This document shows, piece after piece, positions 1 to 9,779 of a stretch of DNA of 64,000 bases. Location of the stretch: contig WPIO01000094.1 in the NCBI GenBank assembly GCA_009760855.2, positions 930,001 to 994,000 on the forward strand, in the 5' to 3' direction. Both the position numbers and the translations under genes were made by a program. How positions within the stretch are numbered: the first letter of the stretch is position 1; each line of letters begins with the position of its first letter. The notes beneath the pieces are model-generated. The model was not told the origin of the DNA. It was given only the letters and a program-made list of their open reading frames with translations, and did no database searches. This DNA comes from Cristatella mucedo. Lineage: Eukaryota > Bryozoa > Phylactolaemata > Cristatellidae.

Positions 1-112
1 GCCGAAGCCGGCATGCTCATTAAACCGCACTAGCATTTCAGCGGTCGCACCGGTTCGGTGGGCTCTACTACGGAACCGCGTTCTTCTCTTCAGCTCATAA
101 GTCGACGAAGCA

Positions 113-185
113 ATGGCGACCTCACCTGCGATCCTCGTTCGGGCGGCATTCGGGGTGTGCCTACTGCTACTGCTGACGGACGCTC
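113..185 (+). CDS. ImpL2: ImpL2-like exon 1: signal peptide
   Basis: Starts at ATG 113 (context AAGCAATGG). Encodes a short polar N-end followed by a hydrophobic core and a likely cleavage near LTDA. Ends in phase 1 at the GTGTGA donor (186), which fits exon 2. Just upstream, TTCTTCTCTTCAG at 81-93 looks like a splice acceptor, so a non-coding 5' exon may lie left of the window. Confidence 0.72.
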
Positions 186-253
186 GTGTGAGTGGCCGTC
201 GCCTCCGCCGCTTCGCGATCGCTAGCGCCCGCTACCGCCGCCGCCGCCGCCGC

Positions 254-284
<31 letters not shown>

Positions 285-1678
285 GGTAATCGCCGCGTCC
301 TCTCCGCTGACCGAGTCGCCTTTGCCGCTGCAGCCTCTGATCGACGTCCTGAGCGAGCAATGGACCGCGAAGCGGACGGACGCCGATGACGGCGCGGCCG
401 CTTCGTTGGCGTCGCAGATCGGAGTAGCAGGTTCGTGCTGCGGCCGCTACGCTCGCATTGTCGCAAGTCCGCCTGCGCCGTGCCGCCGCCGTGCCGCCGC
501 CTGCCGAAACCAGTCCACCAGCACGCACCGTTTGTCTGCTGCGTTTCATAGTGGACGTTCGCTTTGAAAACGAGGAGGAATTCTCGACGGTCAAGGTAGC
601 GAAGAGCACGCGCACACTCGAACTCGAGTGCGTCGTCGTGACCTCAGGCGTGTCGGCGACAATTCACTGGCTGCACAACGGGCAGCGCGTGATCCAGGTG
701 AGACGCCGCCGTCGCAGCCTCGGCGCCGCTGCCGCAGCCTGCCTGCCGCGCAGTCTCTCGGCACGCGACGGGCTCCGTCGGCGGACCGAAGGCGTGGCAC
801 TCACAGCGACGCGAACGTTCGTTCAGGGCCCATCGGACTTGAGCGTGGTCGGCGAGGCGGCCATGTTTGAGCAGGCCGGCGGCGGCGGCGGCGGCGGCGG
901 CTCGGAAGGCCCCGACGTCAAGACAGTGTCCAAGCTGCGCGTCGGCTGCATGGACCGGAGCAAGGTCGGAAAGTACACGTGCGTGGCCGACACGCCCAGC
1001 CGGCGCATCACCGTCACTCGGCAAGTGGCGCTCGCCGCCGACGACGACGGCAGTGACGGGCAGTGCAGCGACAGTAAGTGGCGACGCCGCCGCAGGATGA
1101 AGCGCTACGCTCCGACGCACCGCCGCCGCGCGCAGTGGGCGCCTGCTACGACTTCGGAGCGACTGCGGGCGCCACAGCGCTTCCGCTGAGCTGCTTCCGC
1201 CGCCGCCGCCTGGCGGCCGCTGCTTTCACAATGCGTTCATTCGCGCGCTCTCTCTCCGTCGTGCAGGAGAAGCGACGCAGACCAGGATATATATGTACAA
1301 GAAGTCGCACGACGACTCAAGCGGCAAGACCGTTCAGCTGTTCTGCAGAGTCTCCGGATATCCGCGCCCTCGCGTCCACTGGTATTACGCCGGCGGTCCG
1401 CGTCGCGTCAAGCTGGAAAGCGGCAGCAAGTTCGAGGTGAGCGAGCGCGCGTTCGCCATTGCGCCGCTGGCCGCGGCTGCTGCGCTGCCGCGGCGGGCGC
1501 TGCTAGCGCGGCTGCGGCGGCGGCTAACGGAATCTCGCCGTTTCTCCCGCAGATCCTGGACAATGGCGACTTGGTGATTAGGAACCTAGACGCCGACGAT
1601 TTCGGCGACTACGTTTGCGAAGCGTCGAACGGAGCGTCGCGCAGTTCTGTGTTGACGAACGTGTACGTGTACGCCTGA
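113..1678 (+). CDS. ImpL2: ImpL2-like secreted two-Ig-domain protein (5 exons)
   Basis: Predicted 253-residue secreted protein. Exons 113-185, 552-697, 827-1073, 1267-1436 and 1553-1678 join with matching phases and end at TGA 1676-1678. Residues 1 to about 24 form a signal peptide (MATSPAILV, then a CLLLLL core). Ig domain 1 has Cys51, Trp64 and Cys125 (GKYTCVA). Ig domain 2 has Cys182, Trp194 (VHWYY) and Cys234 (DFGDYVCEASNG). The second domain's strand ILDNGDLVIRNLDADDFG and the ending NVYVYA resemble insect ImpL2 (ANGDLL...WEDMGNYKC...TFVYP), as does the total length of about 260 residues. ImpL2 proteins bind insulin-like peptides outside the cell and dampen insulin signalling; that role here is inference from family. 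A general two-Ig secreted protein (zig-like) is the alternative. The exon-1 donor at 186 was chosen for phase; the stronger-looking GTGAGT at 188 would break the frame. Confidence 0.82.
235..285. repeat. (CCG)n microsatellite in ImpL2-like intron 1
   Basis: About 16 CCG triplets with one CTG interruption. Lies in the 366-bp first intron; long alanine or arginine frames over it are artefacts of the repeat. Confidence 0.95.
552..697 (+). CDS. ImpL2: ImpL2-like exon 2: first half of Ig domain 1
   Basis: Acceptor is GCGTTTCATAG (ends 551) and donor is CAG|GTGAGA (698). Encodes the B-strand cysteine (LELECVVV) and the core tryptophan (IHWLHNG) of the first Ig domain. Confidence 0.75.
827..1073 (+). 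CDS. ImpL2: ImpL2-like exon 3: second half of Ig domain 1
   Basis: Acceptor is TTCGTTCAG (ends 826) and donor is GACA|GTAAGT (1074). Encodes the F-strand Y-x-C motif (GKYTCVAD). It also carries an eight-glycine run coded by (GGC)n at about 876-902, lying in the loop between the domain's halves, and an acidic ADDDGSDG segment that links to Ig domain 2. Confidence 0.78.
1267..1436 (+). CDS. ImpL2: ImpL2-like exon 4: first half of Ig domain 2
   Basis: Acceptor GTGCAG ends at 1266 and donor GAG|GTGAGC starts at 1437. Encodes IYMYKKSHDDSSGKTVQLFC and the RVSGYPRPRVHWYY stretch. The Tyr-x-x-Lys lead-in and the Cys/Trp pair match the second Ig domain of ImpL2 proteins. Confidence 0.82.
1553..1678 (+). 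CDS. ImpL2: ImpL2-like exon 5: end of Ig domain 2 and stop
   Basis: Acceptor TTTCTCCCGCAG ends at 1552; the stop is TGA at 1676-1678. Encodes the 41 C-terminal residues, with LDADDFGDYVCEASNG as the Ig F-strand and a short YVYA end. Confidence 0.82.
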   Translation: MLDNGDLVIRNLDADDFGDYVCEASNGASRSSVLTNVYVYA

Positions 1679-3084
1679 GAGCGGCGGCGGCTCCCGGCGA
1701 CGATCGCGTGGACTCTCGGCCCGGCGCCGCGGAGCGCTGGGCGTGCGAGCGAGCGCTCACTCGTGAATCTCACAGCGAAACTAGTCATCGCATCGTAACT
1801 TATTGTTTTTACGGCTTACGTTATACTTGAGTTTGTTTTCAATTGCCATCTGACGCCGCCTCGCTCGCGCGGTTTACGTGTACGTTCGTGCGCGAGCGGA
1901 GCGCTCTGCGCTTCCTATTATGTAATATACGCTGGAGCTCCGGCAGCCGAGCTACAAGTGCAAGGTGTCGCTCTTTCTTGCCGTCGCGTTCGTCGCTCTC
2001 GCTGTCGCTGTCGCTGTCGCGAGCAGCCGGCACACCGGATGCGTCCCGAGGTCCCAGCTCAGCAAAACGTGGGGTCACAATCGTTTGGATTAAGCCAAGG
2101 ATCCATCCAATCAGATCAACCCATCGTTAAGCCGTCGGCCGCCGCTTGGGTGCCCCTCCAGACGGCGGCTGACGTACATTCCGAGACGTGACAGGCGGGC
2201 CTCGCGAGACGTACATTCCGGCGAGACATGGCGGCGGGTGGGCGAGCACGCCTCAATAGACCTGGTCGGTCATGAGTGAACGCGGGCCCTTCAGAAACCG
2301 CAGCGCGGCCGAGGACGGCCGTGCGGGTTAGCCGCCCGGGCGCTCCTCCGAGCGCCCGGGTGACTCTCCATAGCGACACCTAGCGGTTGGTCCGACAGGC
2401 CCTTGGTGGCTGCACCACCGCGCGCCACACTGTAGCCACAGCCAGCGCGGAGCGCCAGTGGGACCGGCCGACGGCGATAAATGGCTGGCTCGCGTGGGCT
2501 CGGCGCCCATGCCGCGCCCGCCCCGTCTCCTCCCCGCTGCTCAGCCACTCTACTACTTCTCACTCGTGCGACCGCCAGCAGAGGGCGCCTCCTCCCCCAG
2601 CCTCGCTGTCGCCTGCTAGCAATCGCACGCGTGAGCGTGTTGCCGAGACGCCGCTGTCACACGCGTCGTCGTTCCGCGAGGACGCGAAGAAAAAGAGAAG
2701 CAGCAGTGACGCCGCCGCACGGCGACGCGCCTACAAAGGAATGCCGGAAGCCACTCGGGGTGCCGGATTGAACGAGGGCGAGCAGGATGCAGAGCGCCAC
2801 GTCGCCGCGCGAGCGCACTCCGCTCACAGCGCACAGCGCTGGCTGGGTCAGCGGTCGACAGCGCGCCACGCCGCCGGGACCGGGCCAGCTCAGACGCGCT
2901 AGCTGCCGACGCCGCCGCGGAACTGGTGGGCGACTGCTGCAGCGGGCGACCGGCCGCCGCGTCGGTCACGTGAAGACCAGGCTTCGGCGTCTGGATAAAG
3001 AGAGAGGGAGAGAAAGAGAGAGAGAGAGGCGGAGACAGACAGACACAGAGAGGAAGGCGGAGACAGAGTGAGGGAGGGAGACAC

Positions 3085-3085
<1 letters not shown>
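1679..3085. other. GC-rich 3' flank of the ImpL2-like gene, no gene seen
   Basis: Unique, GC-rich sequence. I see no AATAAA in the first kilobase after the stop, so the transcript end is not placed. Contains the hairpin at 2335-2360 and a repeated GAGACGTACATTCCG (about 2170 and 2205). Confidence 0.5.
2335..2360. repeat. Perfect 11-bp inverted repeat (GC hairpin)
   Basis: CCCGGGCGCTC at 2335-2345 and GAGCGCCCGGG at 2350-2360 are exact reverse complements separated by CTCC. As RNA or extruded DNA this is a very stable stem with a 4-base loop. Confidence 0.95.

Positions 3086-3088
<3 letters not shown>

Positions 3089-3152
<64 letters not shown>
3089..3152. repeat. (GA)n microsatellite
   Basis: About 31 GA units, preceded from about 2998 by a degenerate GA/GACA-rich lead-in. 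Confidence 0.95.
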
Positions 3153-3153
<1 letters not shown>

Positions 3154-3364
3154 ACTTTGCACTGCAGGAGCTGAGCGGTTCCGGTGAATATATCGGCGCA
3201 TAGTCGGCTTAACGGCGGTAGCTCATTAGCCAGCCACCGTCGCCAGCCGCCGTAGTCTTCGCAGCGCCCGTCTGCGCCGTTATCTTACGGCTGCGCCGCC
3301 GAAGACGGCGGCGGAAGCGGGCGGTCGGCGGCCATCGAGCGTCGCGCAGCCCTTATCGGCTGGT

Positions 3365-3384
3365 AGCTATCGCGCGCGATAGCT
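3365..3384. repeat. 20-bp perfect palindrome
   Basis: AGCTATCGCGCGCGATAGCT reads the same on both strands. It sits in CpG-rich sequence with no gene attached. Confidence 0.95.
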
Positions 3385-4030
3385 GAGCGAAGACGCGCCG
3401 CATTCCGGTAGGAGCCGGAAGTGGGTGGGCCACCCGGGTGAGGCGGCCGGGTCGCCGATGCAAGCAGGGGGCAGCGAGCGCAGGGCGACGCAGCGACGGA
3501 GCGGCGGAGCGGAGAGAGACAGCGGCGGCTGAGCGGTGAAGCGGGAGACAGCGCGTGGCGGAACGCCCCGGAACGCCTGCCCGCAATTACGCCAGCCTCT
3601 CAGGCGCTACGAACGCCGGGCGATTGAAACCGATCGGCATTCTATAGCGGCGACAGCAGTCGAACGGCGGGGGGCGCCTACGGGCGTCTCGGCACTCCGC
3701 CTCCCTACTCAGCTTAGCGCTGCAATCGCTGAGGTCAGTGACCCTCGAGAGCTGACCCGCTTAGTGCGAAGACCCTTTCGGCTAACCTTTGAAACCAGCG
3801 GGCTGCCAACGATCTAGCCCTGCAGGTGCTAGTGGGCACGGTGCGACCTGTGACCTGCAGCGCGATTACCCCGCCGGCGCTCAGCTGGCTCGGAAAAATC
3901 GATTTTTAACGGTGCTGTAAATAGAGCTCGCCCCTGTACGCAAGGGTTCGGGATTTAGTCAGCTTTTCTTTTAAAGGCTGACATTTCAAGTCTAGTTAAG
4001 CGGTCTAGTGAGAGATAGGGAGAGAGACTA

Positions 4031-4085
4031 GACAGCTGACAGGAAGACAGACTTGACAGCTGACAGGAAGACAGACTCGACAGCT
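4031..4085. repeat. 24-bp tandem repeat, 2.3 copies
   Basis: The unit GACAGCTGACAGGAAGACAG plus ACTT starts at 4031 and 4055, and a third partial unit begins at 4079. Each unit contains the E-box core CAGCTG. Confidence 0.9.
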
Positions 4086-4948
4086 TAGACGATTTAACCG
4101 CTCATCGAGTGACTCTTCAGCAACATTAGTGGTGCACTCCAAAGCGAGCGGCGAAATGTCGAGAATTTTCAAAAGCTTCGGCGTCGGGTCTAGTTAAGGA
4201 TGTGAGCTGCACTTTTTACGCTCAGCACGCGTTCAGCTTATGCTTGTCGCCTGCGTTCTTGCGTTTGTCGAGCACCCCGCAAGGGACCAGCTGAGCACAG
4301 CCGGGTCGTACCGCCAGTGTCGCTTTTACTGCTACCTTAAACTTGTAAGCAGACGAGCCTTTTAGCGTTTGACGTCGTAATAGCGCTGGTTTCTGAGGGC
4401 TAAGCCCGCAAGTGGGAGCGACTATCATAAGTAGGTTCGATGTTCTGTGCGTCGCAACCATTACCAGCTCGAGCGTAGACTAACTATCGAGCCACGCTAT
4501 CGCTAATGAGTAGACAGGATGATAAGCGCTTAATTATACGCTCTCGTGCCAATAAGGAAGCGCGTTTCCGTACTCCGAGAATCTACTTTCTGTAAGTGTG
4601 CGCATGTGCGCAGCAAAAGCTCAGCGGTGCTCCTGATATTAAAGTAGCTCCTTGCGGATGCCGGTTCACCGACCTTTTATGCTTCGCCGTTACCTGAATG
4701 GTGCAGGTGAGTTACCATCCCGCAGCATTCCGCTATGCTTTGTTTAATCAATAATTTCACGTGACAATTTTCAACCCCTGCGACCAATCTGAGCGAGGCT
4801 ACAGTGGACCACACGGCCGCCGATATCGCGTTAAACAGGACGCGGAACATTGCCGCAATCTTCGCTCGGCGGCTGCCGCCGCCACCGGAAGCAGACCGCC
4901 GGCCTCGCTGCCTTCAGCTGAGCGCTGCTTTCAGAATCCTGCTCTAGC

Positions 4949-4979
<31 letters not shown>

Positions 4980-4980
4980 C
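4949..4980. repeat. (CTG)n microsatellite
   Basis: About ten CTG units with one TTG interruption, in otherwise unique sequence with no coding call. Confidence 0.9.
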
Positions 4981-7055
4981 TCAGCACTTTGGCTCAGCGG
5001 CGGCGAGCGCACTTTCGGCACGCTGCGCCGATCGCGACGCGGACGCAGCGGCTTGGCGTCTTTCCCAGTCCGTCGCCCGGCAGGAGTTCGCCGAGTCAGC
5101 CTGCGGCACCTCGCCGACCGATAGAGGGCACCGCAGTTGCAGCAGACGGAGCCCTCAAAGGAAGCCGCGGACGGTCGGACGGAGCTGGCTGAGCACGGGC
5201 GGCTAGCTCTCGAAGTCGGAGCGGTAGCGATTGATGAACGGCGTCGCTGTTGAGGTCACCTCGAGAGGTCACCATACCTCTTCTCTCCGGCACATCCTGT
5301 CAGCAGCATGCGACGCCGACGTCTGCGCCCGCCGGACCGCACACCTGCGCCTGCTCCGCAGTGCTCCGAGAACGCAACGGCGTGATGCCCTCTTGAAGTT
5401 ACAGCAAGCGGCGTCTTGGCCTCGCTATCGCATCGCGACCAAGTGGCTGCGCCGCCGAGGATTCTCGCCGTGGCCGATTAAGTGCTCGCGAATGCGTTAG
5501 CTTCGACCGCTGTCACGGTCCGCCGAAGACCAGTTCGCAGCTCAAAGGCGACCGAGCAGCGGAACAGGGGCGGGGATTCGTCATCGAGGCTCTTGAAACG
5601 CAGCCGCCAATAGGATAGCATATCAGCGGCCTCTTGCGATGGCTTATTATCATGCACCCGATTCGCAGGAAGCTCGTGCATAATAATCTTAAGCTTCGCC
5701 GAAGATTTGCTAATCTGGGAGAATGAAAGTCGGACGAGACCAGAGCCCAGACGAGAATGATCGCTATTATACCGGCGCCGCCGCCGCCGCGAACGCTGAC
5801 TCGTAGGGAATGTCGAAAGCGGGGAATGCGCGAATAATGATAAGCGTACTAATAATCGCATGCTAATGACATGTAATTTGCATACGACCCAAACAGAACT
5901 GAATCTCTTTCCAGGAACTCGACATATGCATCGAGTCAGATGCTCTCGCGAACGAAGGCGTACTGACTGCTACAAAGCAGATAGCTGAAAACGGACTGCT
6001 GCAAAACAGGCGGCGGAGACGGCGGCGAAGGCGCTCTGCTCTCGCCCTGCCGCCGCCGCCTCTCGCAAGCGTTCGAGCCACCACCGCCAGGAGGCGCCAT
6101 CGCCAGGAGGCGCGAGCTCAATAGGCGGCGTCTGCTGAGCGGTTGCGACGTGTGGCAACTCCTGCTTTCGCTGTCAATGTCGATGCCGGATGTCTGGAGC
6201 CGCCACGTGCGTTGTCGTCTAACTCGGCGTCGCGGTGCCATCGACGTTCATTTCCGTCCGCTTGGCTGCATAACTGACCAGCTCGTTAACAAAGAGCGAT
6301 CTTGACCTAACGCTTTGCTATTCATTCTGCGTATCACTGATGTGTGTCGCTGGCGCGCCTGGGAGTATCCGGCCGCTCGCAGGGAAGCGCTGCTGACGCA
6401 CTCTCGCCACGCTCTCGCTGCCTTCGATTGAGGGGACCCTTCTGCCTGCCGCCGGCGGACTATAAGCACGACCCTCCGCCCGCCGGCCGGCGGACTCGTA
6501 GCGGGCGCTCAGATCCGTCTATCCGCCTATTGTATCGCACAACAAAGGACGAGCGCGTTCCGACCGACGGCCGACATTCCAAAGTAAAGGGCTGCCTTCG
6601 CCGCTCTCCCCGCCCGCTGCCACCGACTCTGCCGCTGCCGCCGCTGCTGTCTCCTATGTCAACGTCGAGATTTCTAAAGCAATGTGTATGCAGTATTACT
6701 CGGAGCGCTGAATCAACGAGTCCTGGTATTCGGCTAACTCAGTAGCGAACCAAGCGGCTGTGCGGGAGCACACGATTTGGACTTCTTGACATTTACTACG
6801 TTTCTCGGATAATGACTGCTCCAAATTTCATGCCACTACGGGCTCTTGCTTATGTCGTTTTCTTTCGAATGGGTTCCAGAGACGCTGGCCACTACAGCAA
6901 TCGACCGACAACCACTAGAATGTACCGCAGATCCACAGGCTTCGCGAAGCTCCTGCTGATGTGAATCGCATATTAAGCTTTCAAGTGTACCCACCAAATT
7001 TCAGACCATTGCGCATGCGCGTTCTCATGCATCCATGAAAGCTGAAAGTGAATGC

Positions 7056-7092
<37 letters not shown>

Positions 7093-7119
7093 CACTTGAT
7101 AAAGCGCCCTCAGAGAACT

Positions 7120-7199
<80 letters not shown>

Positions 7200-7235
7200 G
7201 CGCTTTACATTTGCTGCAAAGGGTAGCCAGTTCGT
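7056..7235 (-). mobile_element. LINE family 1 3' end with (AAT)n tail and expanded (CT)n
   Basis: On the minus strand this is the family-1 end: TTTGCAGCAAATGTAAAGCGCC, hairpin, then GGCGCTTTATCAAGTGC and an (ATT)n tail (plus-strand AAT at 7056-7091). The hairpin's TCTCTTTCT has been replaced by a (CT)n tract at 7124-7197. Confidence 0.85.
7124..7197. repeat. (CT)n microsatellite inside LINE end
   Basis: About 37 CT units between AACTTAAT and GGGCGCTTTACATTTGC, both of which are family-1 LINE sequence. Confidence 0.95.
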
Positions 7236-7239
7236 TCTA

Positions 7240-7985
7240 AAGTGCAGCATTAAAGTAGCAGCTCAGGGCGGCTGGAAAGGATATGCCACAGTCGGAAGCA
7301 GGAGCGTCGACGTTGTTGCGTAAGAATTTCGGGAGTGATTTCCAGCCTAGAGAATGCAGAGCAGAAGCTTCTGTTGCCAACTGGTTTCAAGCGCATGAAT
7401 TAAGCAGCTAGTTGATCGTCCATAGAGGACACGACGGCATGATGGGGCTGAAACTGATGCAGCAGTTCAGCTAGGTATAAAGGAGCCAAGCCGTGGCGGG
7501 TCTTGTGAGTCAGGGTAAAGATTTTTCCCAGTATCCATTCACATTCATCACCAGCTGCAGAGGTTTACTGGCTTTATTCTGCAGCCAACCCAAAACAGAA
7601 TTAGCATAGTCCAGCCTAGACAGAACCAGGAGCAAGCAAGATCTTTAGCAAAATCTTTAGACCGTCATCGTAGAAAGCAGCCCCTAACCTTAAACGAGAG
7701 TCGAAAGCGATGGCTCGCTGCAGATGCCGTTTTCGGAGTAGGACTTTTAAAATTCCAATAGTTATACGAGAGGCCACCTACATTCCTATCATACGACGAT
7801 GCCGGTTGCACTGTGGTACCATCGATTAGAAGAGTAAAGTCTCCTAGTCCGGTAGAAAGGTTTGGGGGCCTTTGACCTGGCCCATGACTTGGTGTTCCGT
7901 TTTTCATCGATTAAGTTGGAAAAATTGACACTCGAGATCGAAGGTCTGCAAAGCAGACATCCAGCTTGTTAGTCGCTGTGGCCTC
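7240..7985 (-). mobile_element. LINE family 2 fragment (reverse transcriptase region)
   Basis: The minus strand reads from a reverse transcriptase segment (LSTGLGDFTLLIDGTTVQPA, matching other family-2 copies) into the C-terminal part ending near GAGCTGCTACTTTAATG. It is decayed by stops and frameshifts. The plus-strand landmark AAAGTAGCAGCTCAG is shared with the copies near 42.1, 46.3 and 63.7 kb. Its 3' end abuts the family-1 fragment. Confidence 0.75.
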
Positions 7986-8054
7986 CCGGTGGCTACAGCC
8001 ATGCGAGGCAACAATCACATGACCAAGTCAGATGACGATTGCACGACCAAGCAG

Positions 8055-8245
8055 AACGATGTAATGCAATGTATCTCCGTCTGTAACTCCACAAAGCCAT
8101 AAAGACTATGCGGGTGTTACGCAGGAGAGTTTTTTATAGCGCTCTCACAGCCTAAGCAGCTTTCGGTACATATTCGGTAGCCAACAGACTTCGCCTCACG
8201 CAACAAAGAAAAAGTGGGAAGCATAGCAGAGTCAGGAGAGCAGTT
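8055..8245 (-). mobile_element. LINE family 2 3' end
   Basis: Plus-strand GATGTAATGCAATGTATCTC, the ACTCCACAAAGCCATAAAG block and CTTCGCCTCACGCAACAAAG repeat at 41.9, 46.1 and 63.5 kb. The pentanucleotide ATGTA-type tail marks the element's 3' end at 8055, so the element runs on the minus strand. Confidence 0.8.
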
Positions 8246-8549
8246 GACGATCGTGGCTGTATCAGAAACTTTGCTTAATTTGTACAGCTTGGCTATAACG
8301 TTCCTCAGCGTTCTGGCTCGCCTAAGTTTTCTCAAAGGAGCAGCCATGCAAATATCTAAATGCTGCTCACATAGAGTGCTAGCTTATTGAAACTGTTGTA
8401 AGTGCTTTATTGCCTTCTTATTCTAGAGAGGCACACCGATAAGAAAAGACGTAGTCACTCGCACTCCCCTACTCCTCACTCCTCTGCCCTCACGCCCCGA
8501 CGCGCTCGTCGTTGAGTTGCGTTCAGCATCCTGCGTACATAGGTGCACT

Positions 8550-8985
8550 TGATTATAAAAAGGTCAAGGTCCGACGGTCTCATTTGTACAGCGGTAGAAG
8601 AGGCCTTAGCGGATACAGCCCCTGCTTGAAGCTGATAATAAAGGATTGCCCGCTACAGCTCCTTTATTCTCTGCTCCAGTCTATCTATCAGAACTGCTCC
8701 GCCACCAGGCAAGACATCTTTGGCTACACGCCATACGAACTTCAAATCCTTTGGAGAACGTGCCTGTAGCTTCAACGCTCCCAAAACCTGGAACTCACTC
8801 TCAACTGACGTCACGGCATTCCTGATTGGACGGCATTAAAAAAAAGCTAAAAACCGCACCCGTTCATCACAGCACGTGGGTCCATGTGACTCATCATTTT
8901 CGTTCACATGTTTACTGACACTGTGCATGCTACTACTAACCTTATTTTATACGTTGCCAGTGTGCACGTCTCTTCTAATTATGTA
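8550..8985 (+). mobile_element. LINE family 1 C-terminal and 3' fragment
   Basis: CTCCAGTCTATCTATCAGAA, then TTCAAATCCTTTGGAGAACG and CCAAAACCTGGAACTCACTC, follow the order seen in the best copy at 57.3-58.1 kb. Coding frame is broken. Faces the minus-strand copy that follows, 3' end to 3' end. Confidence 0.75.
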
Positions 8986-9490
8986 ATAATATAAATAATA
9001 AACTTGATAAGTTCCTCTCAGAGAGCTCAAATTTCTTTCTGGACGCTTTACATTTGCTGCAAAGGAAACACGATCGAATGGTGACTGGTATCACGCTTGA
9101 TAAACAACGTGAATAACATGGTTATGGGTGACACGCACAGGGTCAGTATTCAAGTGTGGTTAGTGGCAGCATGGAACAGTGTCAGTACGCATAAGCACAT
9201 AAAAGACGAATCACAGGGACCCACTTAATTCTCTCATAAATAGGCGCGTTTGTAATTTCTTTTTAAATGTTGTCAAGTCAGGGGATGTCGTTACGGAAGT
9301 CGGGAGTCAAGCTTCAGGCTTTGGGAACACAACGACTAAATGCACGGTCACAAAAATATTCCAAGCTTGTAAGAGGTATAGGTAAACAGTTGGATTCCAA
9401 AAAGCGGGTGGTGCGATCCTTGGCCTGGAAAGGGAGTAGACCTGATAGGTTATGCTTGTCGACATTGTGCACGATATCTCTAACCATTCG
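8986..9490 (-). mobile_element. LINE family 1 3' fragment, inverted relative to its neighbour
   Basis: Plus-strand AATAATAAACTTGATAAG, CTCAGAGAGCTC and GGACGCTTTACATTTGCTGC form the family-1 end in reverse. It runs back through TGTGCATG-type 3'UTR and the C-terminal coding segment (CCTGGAAAGGGAGTAGACC region). Confidence 0.8.
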
Positions 9491-9520
9491 AGCATGCTTC
9501 GTTTACAGCATGTGCATGCA

Positions 9521-9695
9521 CGGTGAGCCGTGATGGCACACTAGGTAAAGTGGATGCGTTTCACGACCTCGGTGCCGAAGTCGTGGGTTTGAATCCTGCA
9601 GTGGGCAATTCTTAATTGCCACTACAAGCGGCGGTGATAGCCGTCCAGGCTCTTCTGTCGATATACGAAAGAGGCTGTTAAATCAGCTTGTTGTG
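9521..9695 (+). mobile_element. tRNA-derived SINE, copy 1
   Basis: Head GGTGAGCCGTGATGGCACAC, then TTTCACGACCTCGGTGCCGA and a B-box-like GGTTTGAATCC. Body reaches GAGGCTGTTAAATCAGCTTG. A family-1 LINE end follows directly at about 9700-9777 in the same orientation, making a SINE plus LINE-tail unit. Confidence 0.85.
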
Positions 9696-9699
9696 AGAT

Positions 9700-9777
9700 G
9701 TGCAAAGCGCTTAGAAAGAGATTAAGTTCTCCGAGGGTGATTCACAAATGTATCATTATTATTATTATTACTATTAC
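9700..9777 (+). mobile_element. LINE family 1 end attached to SINE copy 1
   Basis: GTGCAAAGCGCTTAGAAAGA, GATTAAGTTCTCCGAGGGTG, then ATTCACAAATGTATC and an (ATT)n tail: the complete conserved 3' end of family 1 without any LINE coding sequence before it. Confidence 0.85.
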
Positions 9778-9779
9778 AG

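Larger units (their letters stand above)
3390..7050. other. Intergenic, GC-rich then mixed; no gene seen
   Basis: Open frames here are arginine- and alanine-rich readings of CpG-rich DNA without domain signatures. Contains a 24-bp tandem repeat (4031) and a (CTG)n tract (4949). I cannot exclude untranslated or regulatory exons. Confidence 0.4.

Noticed and set aside
644-1120. Minus-strand 158-codon frame
   Set aside because: Antisense shadow of the ImpL2-like exons.
5478-5861. Minus-strand frame with arginine run
   Set aside because: No domain, no splice context, and the arginine run comes from a CCG tract.
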